Of a stretch of 64,000 nt of DNA, positions 26,122 through 34,250 are shown in pieces. The stretch is taken from contig CAVVTR010000006.1 of assembly GCA_963751245.1 (NCBI GenBank), positions 302,636 through 366,635 on the forward strand, written 5' to 3'. Source of the DNA: CAVVTR01 sp963751245 (GTDB taxonomy: Bacteria > Acidobacteriota > Thermoanaerobaculia > Thermoanaerobaculales > Thermoanaerobaculaceae). The notes beneath the pieces are model-generated. The model was not told the origin of the DNA. It was given only the letters and a program-made list of their open reading frames with translations, and did no database searches. Positions within the stretch are counted from its first letter, which is position 1. Every line of letters begins with the position of its first letter. A program made the translations under genes and the position numbers.

Positions 26122-26322
26122 GGCGGCACCCTCCTCGGCGAGGCCCGGCGGCCGGTCCGGGGCGCCCGGCCCGCGTGGACCTCGCCGCCCGGGGCCATGG
26201 ATGAGCCGCCTGCGATCTGGTGCTTGCAACCTGCGCCCCGAAATGCGCATTCCGAGCGGTCCCGGCGTCCATCCTGCGACGCTGGCGGCGAGGACCGCGA
26301 GGCGGCGGGCCCGACGGCGCCC

Positions 26323-27695
26323 TCAGCCGATCCACACCGTCTTGACGTTGACGAACTCCCGGATGCCGAACGAGGACGAGCTCGCGTCCGTAGCCCGAGT
26401 CCTTCACGCCCCCGAACGGCAGCCGCGGATCCGACTTCACGAACCCGTTGACGAAGCACGCACCCGCGTGGAGCTCGTCGGCGGCGATCCGCTCGCCGCG
26501 GGCCGCGTCCCGGGTGAAGACGGCGGCGCCGAGACCGAACACCGAGTCGTTGGCCAGGCGGATGGCGTCCGCCTCGTCCGTGGCCTGGATCACCGCCGCG
26601 ACCGGCCCGAACATCTCCTCGTCGTAGGCCGGCATCCCCTTGCGCACTCCGGTGAGCACCGTCGGCGGGTAGCACGCGCCGCGCCCCTCGGGCACCTCGC
26701 CCCCGAGGACGCAGCGGGCGCCCTTCTGCGACGCTCTCGCGGACCTGGCGGTGGAGGTCGTCGCGCAGGTCGGCCCGGGCCTGCGGGCCGACCTCCGTGG
26801 CCTCGTCCATGCGGGTCGCCCATGCGCGCCGCGCGCATGCTCGTCGACGAGGAGCCTCTCGAACTGCTCGCGGACGGCCGCCACCACGACGAAGCGCTTG
26901 GCGGCGATGCAGCTCTGGCCCGAGTTGATGAGCCGGCTCTTCGCGCAGGTCGCCGCCGCGGCGGCCACGTCGGCGTCGGCGAGGATCACGTAGGGATCGC
27001 TGCCGCCGAGCTCCAGGACGGTCTTCTTCAGGTGGCGCCGGCCGCGGCGGCCACCGCCCGCCCCGCGGGAACGCTCCCCGTCAGCGTCACCGCCGCGACC
27101 AGCGGGCTCGCGATCACGCGCTCCACCGCGGAGCTGCCGATGAGCAGCGTGCTGAAGAGCGACGCCGGGAACCCCGCCTCGCGGAACACCTCCTCGATGG
27201 CCAGCGCGCAGCCGGGCACGTTGGACGCGTGCTTGAGCACGCCGGCGTTGCCCGCCATCAGGCCCGGGCGCCGCGAAGCGGAACACCTGCCAGAACGGGA
27301 AGTTCCAGGGCATCACGGCGAGCACGACGCCGAGGGGGCGAAACGCGACGTAGCTGCGGCGCGGCGTCCGTCTCCGCGTCCTCCGACCGCAGGAAGCCCT
27401 CCGCGTGCTCGGCGTAGTACTCGCAGACCCACGCGCACTTCTCGGCCTCCGCCCTGCCGTCCTTGACGGGCTTGCCCATCTCCTGCGCCATGAGCGCCCC
27501 GTACTCGTCCTTGCGGGCGCGAAGGATGGCCGCCGCCCGCCTCATCAGCGCCGCCCGGTCCTCGAACCGGGTCCGCCGCCACGCCTCGAAGGCCCGGTAC
27601 GAGCGCTCGAGGATCCCGTCGACCTCGTCCGCCCCCATCTCCGGATACTCGCCGATCACCGCCCCCGTCGCGGGGTACACCGCCTTGATCGTCAT
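26323..27695 (-). pseudogene. NAD(P)-dependent aldehyde (succinate-semialdehyde) dehydrogenase gene, multiply frameshifted
   Basis: From the ATG at 27695 (MTIKAVYPATGAVIGEYPEM) to the stop at 26323 (ending VNVKTVWIG) the gene covers ~457 codons, the size of the short gabD2-like succinate-semialdehyde dehydrogenases. Segments in order: AVMPWNFPFWQVFR, then SLFSTLLIGSSAVERVI, then VTLTGSVPAGRAVA, then KKTVLELGGSDPYVILADAD with the general-base Glu, then SGQSCIAAKRFVV with the catalytic Cys, then YDEEMFGPVAAV and PFGGVKDSGYGRE. They switch frame about six times (2-1-0-1-2-1-0). As in the GH15 gene no early stops interrupt the family-matching frames, so base-call errors are the likeliest cause. 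It would oxidise aldehydes, perhaps in the same sugar route as the neighbouring glucose dehydrogenase. Confidence 0.78.
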
Positions 27696-28124
27696 CGCGT
27701 CCTCCTCTCCCGCTGTCGCTCCATCATCGTGCAACACGCTCGGGACGTCATCGCTTTCGCTGCCGGCAGCCGCCCGCCAAGGCGGGGCGGAGCCGGTGCT
27801 CCCGTGGACCACGAATATCAACTGATTCAGTTCTCCTGAGACCATCGTTCCAGCAATTCTCTTGAGCTCTTCTTCACATTCGTGTCGGATGCGTGCCGAA
27901 TGCTGGCAGAGCACCGGTTCTAATCAATGTTTACTTGCATCGTGACCGGAGCTTCGGGGAACGGGCAGGACGACACCGGCTGTCAGGGCATTGTTTCCGT
28001 AAGGTATTACCGGCGCGTCGTTTGTTGGATATGATGCGCAAAATCCTGGAACGGCTGTCTCTTCCGCGCTTGTGAAATAGCGACTCAGCCAAGCCTGTTT
28101 ACGAACGGTGGGAGGTAAGGAACC
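27696..28124 (+). other. AT-enriched intergenic region upstream of the tandem membrane-protein genes
   Basis: About 429 bases with no supportable gene. The stretch 27830-28090 is clearly lower in G+C than its surroundings (for example around TCTAATCAATGTTTACTTGC), unusual for this genome. It separates the divergent aldehyde dehydrogenase and three-hairpin membrane-protein genes and should hold their promoters. A strong Shine-Dalgarno (GGGAGG) lies just before the ATG at 28125. The small frames that cross it resemble nothing I know. Confidence 0.5.
28007..28035 (+). promoter_or_regulatory. candidate sigma-70-type promoter for the membrane-protein gene at 28125
   Basis: TTACCG (28007-28012) and TATGAT (28030-28035) are separated by 17 bases. 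The -10 matches the consensus at five of six positions, the -35 only at three. It lies in the AT-enriched segment and would give a leader of roughly 85 bases. Confidence 0.35.
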
Positions 28125-28793
28125 ATGGCAAGCATCGAGCAAAGCGTTAACCGTGAGGAGTTGAAGCGGTCAGAGGAGTACGTGGAAGCCGGCTCCCTCT
28201 TCGAGGCGCTCGCCGGCGCCGGCACGGCGACTCTGGCCATCCTCGGGTTGGCAGGGGTGCTGCCCGCGTACTTCGCCGCAATCGCGACAATCGCCGTGGG
28301 TGTCGGCCTTCTCACCGAAGGCGGCGCCATCATGGCCCGGTACAACGACCTTCTCTTCGAGGCCGAGGCAGCTCACCTGCAGCATCGTTCATTGGGAAGT
28401 GGGATGGCCGCTGAGTCCGTCGGCGGCGTCGCGGGCATCGTTCTGGGCATTCTCACGCTCGTGGGGGTGGCCCCGATGGTGCTGTTGCCCGTCGCCGCCA
28501 TCGTCTTCGGTGCGGCCCTGCTGGTGGGGAGCGGCGCGAACCGCGACCTCAACAGGTACGCAGCGACTCTCTGGATCGGACCTGAGGCCCACAAGGCGGC
28601 CCGTGGTGCGGTCACCGCTGCCACCGGCGGCCAGGCGCTGGTCGGGGTCGCCGCCGTCGCGCTGGGTGTTCTCGGCGTGATCGGCCTGAGCCCCGTCGCC
28701 CTGACCCTCGTCGCGCTTCTCAGCATCGGCGGCGCCACGCTGTTGAGCGGCACCGCCCTGACGGCGCGAGTCAGGCCGGCCCAGCGCAGCTAG
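28125..28793 (+). CDS. three-hairpin repeat membrane protein, copy 1 (unknown function)
   Basis: The 222-residue protein starts at ATG 28125 behind a GGGAGG site. I do not recognise a named family. After a short charged N terminus (EQSVNREELKRSEEYVEAGS) it contains three successive helical hairpins of ~45 residues: GAGTATLAILGLAGVLPAYF then AIATIAVGVGLLTEGGAIM; GGVAGIVLGILTLVGVAPMV then VAAIVFGAALLVGSGANRD; GGQALVGVAAVALGVLGVIG then LTLVALLSIGGATLLSGTAL. Each follows a Gly-rich helix, a Pro turn, and a second helix ending in a small-residue motif. The pattern recalls the short hairpin repeat of HdeD/DUF308 acid-resistance proteins, but that is only resemblance. A paralogue lies 425 bases downstream. 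No signal peptide is seen; an inner-membrane location is likely. Confidence 0.75.
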   Translation: MASIEQSVNREELKRSEEYVEAGSLFEALAGAGTATLAILGLAGVLPAYFAAIATIAVGVGLLTEGGAIMARYNDLLFEAEAAHLQHRSLGSGMAAESVGGVAGIVLGILTLVGVAPMVLLPVAAIVFGAALLVGSGANRDLNRYAATLWIGPEAHKAARGAVTAATGGQALVGVAAVALGVLGVIGLSPVALTLVALLSIGGATLLSGTALTARVRPAQRS

Positions 28794-29218
28794 CCGCGTT
28801 CGTCGGCTGGCGCCGACCTGCATCGCGTGTCACGGCCGCCCGCCCCGGAAATGGTTCCGGCGCGGGCGGCTCCATGTCCGGCCCCCGCCCGCCCCTCCGC
28901 GCCGCCGCCAAGGCCCCGACGTCCACGGTCGCGTCTGCGTGGCCGGTCCCGAGACTCCATCCGCCCGCAGGAGGCCTTCGATGAACCCGTACCTTTCTCC
29001 CTCGTGAAAAGAGGCGAACGTCAGCGACTGCAAACATCTCATTCCGCACGGCTTCCGTACCAATCGCCCGCTCCCCCTCCGGACGCAGCACCGCTCCCGG
29101 CGCGAACGTCACAAGATCCTGCAGAATAACATTTTACCGCCGCTCATCGGCGGCGGTCCCGGCTCCGGTTCCGGAATGGCGTCTCATTCGCCTTCGTTTT
29201 CCACCTGGGAGGTGAACC
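28794..29218 (+). other. intergenic region between the two paralogous membrane-protein genes
   Basis: About 425 bases without a supportable gene. It holds a strong hairpin (28835-28870) just after copy 1, then a GC-rich stretch, then an A+T-richer patch near 29120 (CAGAATAACATTTTACC) that could contribute to a separate promoter for copy 2. The presence of a terminator between the paralogues suggests they are transcribed independently. Confidence 0.45.
28835..28870 (+). terminator. terminator-like hairpin after membrane-protein copy 1
   Basis: Two 14-base arms (28835-28848 and 28857-28870) pair with a single mismatch around an 8-base loop, 42 bases past the stop codon. No T tract follows. Confidence 0.6.
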
Positions 29219-29881
29219 ATGGCAAGCATCGAACAAGGCATACCCCACGACGAGATCGTCAAGTCCGCACGGTACGTGACGGCCGGATCCCTCGCCGAGG
29301 CGATGACCGGAGTCGGCACCGTGACGGTCGCCATCCTGGCCCTCGCGAACGTCCTGCCCTTGGCTTTCGCGGCCATCGGGACCATCGCCGTCGGCGCCGG
29401 GCTGCTCTTCGAGGGCGCGGCCATCGCCGGACGCTTCGACGACCTCCTCACCGAGGCCCAGCGGGCCGACCTCGCCCACCGCTTCCTCGGCCGCGGCATG
29501 GCCGCCGAGTCCGTGGGAGGCGTCGCGGGCGTCGTCCTCGGCATCCTGGCGTTGCTGTCCGTCGACCCCCTGGTCCTGCTCCCGGTGGCCATGATCGGCT
29601 TCGGCGCGGCGTTCCTCTTCGGAACCGGGGCGAGCCACGACCTCAACCAGTTCGTGCTCGGCGATCGCGCCTCCGAGGAGAGGCGGCGCCTCACCCGCGA
29701 GGCGGTCACCGTGGCCAATGGCGGTCAGGTGCTCCTGGGCCTCGGAGCGCTGACGCTGGGCATCCTCGGTGTGCTCTCGATCGCGCCGCTCACCCTGACG
29801 CTGGTGGGGCTGCTCGCAGTCGGGGCCGCGGCAATGCTGGCCGGCACGGCCCTGAGCGTCCGCATGCGCCTCAACCTCTGA
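29219..29881 (+). CDS. three-hairpin repeat membrane protein, copy 2 (unknown function)
   Basis: This 220-residue paralogue of the protein at 28125 shares the N-terminal MASIEQ and the whole three-hairpin layout. Hairpin 1 is GVGTVTVAILALANVLPLAF then IGTIAVGAGLLFEGAAIAGR. Hairpin 2 is GGVAGVVLGILALLSVDPLV then AMIGFGAAFLFGTGASHD. Hairpin 3 is GGQVLLGLGALTLGILGVLS then LTLVGLLAVGAAAMLAGTAL. The most strongly shared stretch is GMAAESVGGVAG in the loop before hairpin 2, present in both copies. Even the bases around the start codon (AACCATGGCAAGCATCGA) are nearly identical, so the pair arose by duplication. It is followed by a strong perfect hairpin before transketolase. Function unknown; a multi-pass inner membrane protein is the safe reading. 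Confidence 0.75.
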   Translation: MASIEQGIPHDEIVKSARYVTAGSLAEAMTGVGTVTVAILALANVLPLAFAAIGTIAVGAGLLFEGAAIAGRFDDLLTEAQRADLAHRFLGRGMAAESVGGVAGVVLGILALLSVDPLVLLPVAMIGFGAAFLFGTGASHDLNQFVLGDRASEERRRLTREAVTVANGGQVLLGLGALTLGILGVLSIAPLTLTLVGLLAVGAAAMLAGTALSVRMRLNL

Positions 29882-29925
29882 GAAGGCAACGCCGCGCCTC
29901 GCGGCGGCTCCCTCGGGAGCTGCGA

Positions 29926-29958
29926 CCGTCCGCGCCGGATTTCCTCCGGCGCGGACGG
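29926..29958 (+). terminator. perfect terminator-like hairpin after membrane-protein copy 2
   Basis: A perfect 14-base stem (29926-29939 with 29945-29958) and a 5-base loop lie 44 bases after the stop codon and about 60 bases before the transketolase start, so it should insulate the two genes. Confidence 0.65.
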
Positions 29959-30016
29959 CGTTATGGGGGCAGGGCGCGTTTGCCCGCGAACCGCCGCAAC
30001 AACACGACAAGGAGAC

Positions 30017-32101
30017 ATGACTGTGAGAGACGAACGGTCAACGGACGCATCATCCCAACCCTCCCGGCACGCCTCCGCGTCGTCCTCCCTGGACGGCATG
30101 TCCCTGGAGGCCGTCACCATCAACACCATCCGCACCCTCGCCATGGACGCGGTCCAGCAGGCGGACTCGGGGCACCCAGGCACCCCCATGGCCCTGGCAC
30201 CCCTCGCCTACGTGCTGTGGAGCCGGTTCCTGCGTTTCAACCCCCGCAACCCCGCGTGGTTCGACCGGGACCGCTTCGTCCTCTCGGCGGGGCACGCCTC
30301 CATGCTCCAGTACGCCATGCTCTTCCTGACCGGCTACGGCCTGTCCCTGGACGACCTCCGCCGTTTCCGGCAGTGGGGCTCTCACACGCCCGGCCACCCG
30401 GAGCACGGCGTCACACCGGGCGTCGAGACCACCACCGGCCCCCTCGGTCAGGGGCTCATGAACTCCGTCGGCATGGCCATCGCCGAGGCGCACCTCGCCG
30501 CCACCTACAACCGCCCCGGCCACGCCGTGGTCAACCACAACACCTACGCCATCTGCGGCGACGGGGATCTCATGGAGGGCGCCTCCCACGAGGCGGCCTC
30601 CCTGGCGGGGCACCTCGGGCTCGGCAAGCTCATCTGGATCTACGACGACAACCACATCACCATCGAGGGGGACACCGCCCTCGCCTACTCCGACGACGTG
30701 GCGCGGCGCTTCGAGGCCTACCACTGGCACGTCCAGAACCTCGGCGAGGCCTCCGAGGACCTCGAGGCCCTCACGCTGGCGCTGGCCAACGCCCGCAAGG
30801 AGACGGCGAAGCCGTCCCTCGTCATCGTCCGCTCCCACATCGGCTACGGCGCACCCACCAAGCAGGACACCGCCGCCGCCCACGGCTCCCCCCTGGGCGA
30901 GGCGGAGGTGCGCGGCGCCAAGCGCTTCTACGGGTGGCCCGAGGAACCGGCGTTCCTGGTCCCCCACCGGGCCCTCGAGCACATGCGAAAGCTCGCCGCC
31001 CGCGGCCCCGACGAGGAGGCCGAGTGGGAGCGCCGCATCACCGCGTACCGGACGGCCTACCCCGAGCTGGCGGCGCGCCTGGACGCGGCCATGGCCGGCA
31101 GCCTCGACGCCGGCTGGGACGCCGGCATCCCCGACTTCACCCCCGCCGACGGCCCCATGGCGACGCGCAAGGCCTCCGGCCTGGTGCTCAACGCGGTCGC
31201 CAACCGCGTTCCGACCCTGATGGGCGGCGCCGCCGACCTCGCGGGGTCCACCAAGACCCTCATCGACGGCGGCGGCGACTTCTCCTCCCACGATCACGCC
31301 GGCAGAAACATGCACTGGGGGATCCGCGAGCACGCCATGTGCGGGGCCTCCAACGGCATGGCCCTCCACGGCGGCGTCCGCCCCTACGCCTCCACCTTCT
31401 TCATCTTTACCGACTACGCCCGGCCCTCGATCCGTCTCGCCTCCCTCATGGAGCTGCCGGTCGTCTACGTCATGACCCACGACTCCATCGGCCTCGGCGA
31501 GGACGGGCCCACCCACCAGGCCGTGGAGCACCTCGCCTCGTTCCGGGCCATGCCGGGGATGACGGTGATCCGGCCCGCCGACGCCAACGAGACCGCGATG
31601 GCGTGGCGGTCGGCCATGAGCCGCACGGGCGGCCCCACCATGCTGGTGCTCACCCGGCAGAAGCTCCCCGTGCTCGACCGGGCCGCCCTCGCCCCCGCTT
31701 CCGGCGCGCTCCGCGGGGGGTACGTGCTGGCCCCCGAGAGCGGCGAATCCCCCGACGCCATCCTCCTCGCCTCGGGATCCGAGGTCCACATCGCCCTCGG
31801 GGCCAGGGATATCCTCTCCCGGGACGGCCTCGACGTCCGCGTGGTGAGCATGCCCAGTTGGGAGCTCTTCCGCGCCCAGGATGAAGCCTACCGCGACCGC
31901 GTCCTGCCCCCCGCCGTCCGCACCCGCGTCGCGGTGGAGGCCGGCGCCACCCAGGGCTGGCTCGAGTGGGTGACCGGGGACGGCGCGGTGGTGGGCATCG
32001 ACCGCTTCGGCGCCAGCGCACCGTGGAAGGAGATCTACGCCCATTTCGGCCTCACAGCCGAGGCCGTCGCCGGGCGCGCGCGCGCGCTTGTGGGGCGCTG
32101 A
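30017..32101 (+). CDS. tkt: transketolase
   Basis: The ATG at 30017, with AAGGAG seven bases before it, gives 694 residues, a normal transketolase length. The thiamine diphosphate enzyme moves two-carbon units between sugar phosphates in the non-oxidative pentose phosphate pathway. It shows the N-terminal AVQQADSGHPGTPMALAPLA, the cofactor motif ICGDGDLMEGASHEAASLAG (~residues 180-199), DDNHITIEGDT, the substrate loop SHIGYGAPTKQDT, the proton-relay Glu in HWGIREHAMC (~residue 438), HDSIGLGEDGPTHQ and the C-terminal SEVHIAL. It stands alone between the membrane-protein pair and the S9 peptidase gene; no calvin-cycle or other pentose phosphate genes are adjacent. Confidence 0.96.
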   Translation: MTVRDERSTDASSQPSRHASASSSLDGMSLEAVTINTIRTLAMDAVQQADSGHPGTPMALAPLAYVLWSRFLRFNPRNPAWFDRDRFVLSAGHASMLQYAMLFLTGYGLSLDDLRRFRQWGSHTPGHPEHGVTPGVETTTGPLGQGLMNSVGMAIAEAHLAATYNRPGHAVVNHNTYAICGDGDLMEGASHEAASLAGHLGLGKLIWIYDDNHITIEGDTALAYSDDVARRFEAYHWHVQNLGEASEDLEALTLALANARKETAKPSLVIVRSHIGYGAPTKQDTAAAHGSPLGEAEVRGAKRFYGWPEEPAFLVPHRALEHMRKLAARGPDEEAEWERRITAYRTAYPELAARLDAAMAGSLDAGWDAGIPDFTPADGPMATRKASGLVLNAVANRVPTLMGGAADLAGSTKTLIDGGGDFSSHDHAGRNMHWGIREHAMCGASNGMALHGGVRPYASTFFIFTDYARPSIRLASLMELPVVYVMTHDSIGLGEDGPTHQAVEHLASFRAMPGMTVIRPADANETAMAWRSAMSRTGGPTMLVLTRQKLPVLDRAALAPASGALRGGYVLAPESGESPDAILLASGSEVHIALGARDILSRDGLDVRVVSMPSWELFRAQDEAYRDRVLPPAVRTRVAVEAGATQGWLEWVTGDGAVVGIDRFGASAPWKEIYAHFGLTAEAVAGRARALVGR

Positions 32102-32158
32102 CACCCCGGCCGCTCTGCTACCATCCCCGAGCCACAACGGCGCACAGGAGGGGCTCCC

Positions 32159-34171
32159 ATGCCCGCTCGGCTCTCCCCCGTTCTCGCGGTGCTCGTGATG
32201 GCGGCTGCGGCCGCGGTCACCGCCGCGCCCGCACCCATGTCTCCCGTCCAGCTCATCGGCGTGTCGACCCAGGGCTCGCCGGCGCTCTCCCCCGACGGCC
32301 GCTCCGTCCTGTTCACACGCTCCAGCGCCGACTGGGCGCGGGACAAGCAGATCTCGCACATCTGGCTGGCCACCGCCACGGCGGCGCCGGTGCAGATGAC
32401 CAACGGCGAGGACGGCGAGGCCGACGCCGTGTGGGCGGCGGACGGCCGGCGCTTCCTGTTCCTCGCCCGTCGAGGCGACACCTTCCGCCAGGTCTACGTG
32501 CAGTCGGCGACGGGCGGCGAGGCGATCCGCCTCACCGACCACGCCACGGCGGTCGGCGACGCCCGCTGGTCCCCCGATGGCGGTACCGTCTACTTCCTCG
32601 CCGAAGACGCGGAGACCAGGGAGGAGAAGGAGCAGGACGTCCGCATCGGCGGCGCCTACTCCTTCGACCGGAACTACCACCAGAAGCACCTCTGGGCGGT
32701 GGACACCGCCACCGGCGCGGAGAGGCGCGTCACGGAGGGGGCGTTCTCCGTGCGCGGCTACACCATCTCCGCCGACGGCGACAAGGTGGTCTACGAGGCC
32801 GCCCCGACGCCGCTGTACGACGACGCCGACGAGGGCGAGGTGTGGATCCGCGAGCTGCGGGACGGTGCCGCCCTGCAGCTCACCCGCAACGGCGTCGCCG
32901 AGAGCGGCGGCGAGCTCTCCCCCGACGGCGGCACGGTGCTCTTCGTGGCGGACGCCGACCAGGCGTTCGAGCCCTACCACGAGGGCAACGTGTTCACCGT
33001 TCCCGCCACCGGCGGGGCGCCCCGCCTGCTGGCGGCGGACTTTCCTCACGAGGTGGTCGCCGCGGAGTGGGCGGCGGACGGGTCCATCCTGGTGCTGGCC
33101 AACCTCGGCGTCACCACGCAGCTCTTCCGGCTCGATCCCTCCACCGGGGCGCTCCGGCCGCTCACCACAGGGCAGCACACCATCCGCGGCTTCTCCCTCG
33201 TGTCCGCCCGGGCCGAGGTGGCCTACGTGGCCTCCTCTCCCTCCTCGCCGGGAGACGTGTGGCTCGCCGCCCCCGGGCAGCCGGCCCCACGCCGCCTGAC
33301 GCGCTACGCCGAGGAGCTCGCGGCCTCCTACCGGCTGCCCCGGACCGAGGTGATCCACTGGAAGGGCGCCGACGGCCAGGAGGTCGAGGGCATCCTCACC
33401 TACCCCCTCGACTACCGCGAGGGGCAGCGCGTCCCCCTCGTCACACAGGTCCACGGCGGGCCGGCGGCGTCCTCGACGCTGCGCTTCCCCAGCTGGGCCA
33501 CCTACACGCCCGTGCTCGCCGCCCACGGCTACGCCGTCCTCGACCCGAACTACCGGGGCAGCACCGGCTACGGCGACGCGTTCCTGCGCGACATGGTGGG
33601 CCACTACTTCCACCAGGCCCACAAGGACGTCATGGCCGGCGTGGACGACCTCATCCGCCGCGGGTTCGTGGACGGCGACCGCATGGCCAAGATGGGCTGG
33701 AGCGCCGGCGGCCACATGACGAACAGGATCATCACGTACACGGACCGTTTCAAGGCCGCCTCCTCCGGCGCCGGCGCGGCCAACTGGATCTCCATGTACG
33801 CGCAGAGCGACGTGCGCACCTACAGCACGCCCTGGTTCCGCGGCACGCCGTGGCAGAAGGACGCGCCCATCCAACGGTACCTGGAGGCCTCGCCGTTCAT
33901 GACCGCCTACCGGGTCTCGACGCCCACCCTGATCCTGGTCGGCGAGAAGGACGTCCGCGTCCCCATGCCCCAGTCGGTGGAGATGTTCCGGGCCCTGCGG
34001 TCCAACGGGGTGCCCACCGAGCTCGTGGTCTTCCCCCGCGAGCCCCACGGGCCTCGCGAGCTCCGCCACCAGCTCTACAAGATCAACAAGGAGCTGTCCT
34101 GGTTCGCCCGCTACGCCCTCGGTGCCGACTACACCATGGAGCCCCCGCCCACGACCCCCGCGAACGACTGA
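32159..34171 (+). CDS. S9 family prolyl oligopeptidase (secreted acylaminoacyl/dipeptidyl peptidase-like)
   Basis: The 670-residue protein begins with a signal peptide (hydrophobic residues ~8-25, cleavage near AAPA), so it is exported. Residues ~30-400 form a beta-propeller with PD40-type repeats such as GSPALSPDGRSVLFTRS and VGDARWSPDGGTVYFLAED. The C-terminal alpha/beta hydrolase (~residues 420-665) carries VHGGPAAS for the oxyanion hole, the nucleophile in MGWSAGGHMTN (~residue 516), the Asp in LVGEKDVRVP (~597) and the His in REPHGPREL (~630). S9B/C enzymes cleave short peptides. With the tricorn protease it suggests a peptide-scavenging lifestyle. Its RBS (GGAGGGG) is strong. Confidence 0.93.
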   Translation: MPARLSPVLAVLVMAAAAAVTAAPAPMSPVQLIGVSTQGSPALSPDGRSVLFTRSSADWARDKQISHIWLATATAAPVQMTNGEDGEADAVWAADGRRFLFLARRGDTFRQVYVQSATGGEAIRLTDHATAVGDARWSPDGGTVYFLAEDAETREEKEQDVRIGGAYSFDRNYHQKHLWAVDTATGAERRVTEGAFSVRGYTISADGDKVVYEAAPTPLYDDADEGEVWIRELRDGAALQLTRNGVAESGGELSPDGGTVLFVADADQAFEPYHEGNVFTVPATGGAPRLLAADFPHEVVAAEWAADGSILVLANLGVTTQLFRLDPSTGALRPLTTGQHTIRGFSLVSARAEVAYVASSPSSPGDVWLAAPGQPAPRRLTRYAEELAASYRLPRTEVIHWKGADGQEVEGILTYPLDYREGQRVPLVTQVHGGPAASSTLRFPSWATYTPVLAAHGYAVLDPNYRGSTGYGDAFLRDMVGHYFHQAHKDVMAGVDDLIRRGFVDGDRMAKMGWSAGGHMTNRIITYTDRFKAASSGAGAANWISMYAQSDVRTYSTPWFRGTPWQKDAPIQRYLEASPFMTAYRVSTPTLILVGEKDVRVPMPQSVEMFRALRSNGVPTELVVFPREPHGPRELRHQLYKINKELSWFARYALGADYTMEPPPTTPAND

Positions 34172-34211
34172 CCGCGGGGGCAGAGCGCCCCCTGCTCCCG
34201 TTGCGCTCGCC

Positions 34212-34236
34212 CGCCCCCGCGCCTCGCGCGGGGGCG
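34212..34236. terminator. bidirectional terminator-like hairpin between convergent genes
   Basis: Two perfect 11-base arms (34212-34222 and 34226-34236) enclose a 3-base loop between the stops of the S9 peptidase (plus) and cardiolipin synthase (minus) genes. A short T-containing run (TTCT) follows on the plus strand. Confidence 0.65.
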
Positions 34237-34250
34237 TTCTCCCACGTCAG

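Noticed and set aside
24680..27325. An 881-residue minus-strand frame mixing aldehyde dehydrogenase and GH15 pieces
   Set aside because: It passes through the glucose dehydrogenase gene in the wrong frame; only its ends match families.
28021..28120. tRNA or small RNA gene in the AT-rich intergenic region
   Set aside because: No cloverleaf with a T-loop GGTTCGAATC-type motif or CCA end could be built.
30050..34069. A 1339-residue open frame on the minus strand across transketolase and the S9 peptidase
   Set aside because: It mirrors two clear plus-strand genes; its composition is low-complexity His/Gly/Val/Arg, as expected of the antisense of GC-rich codons.
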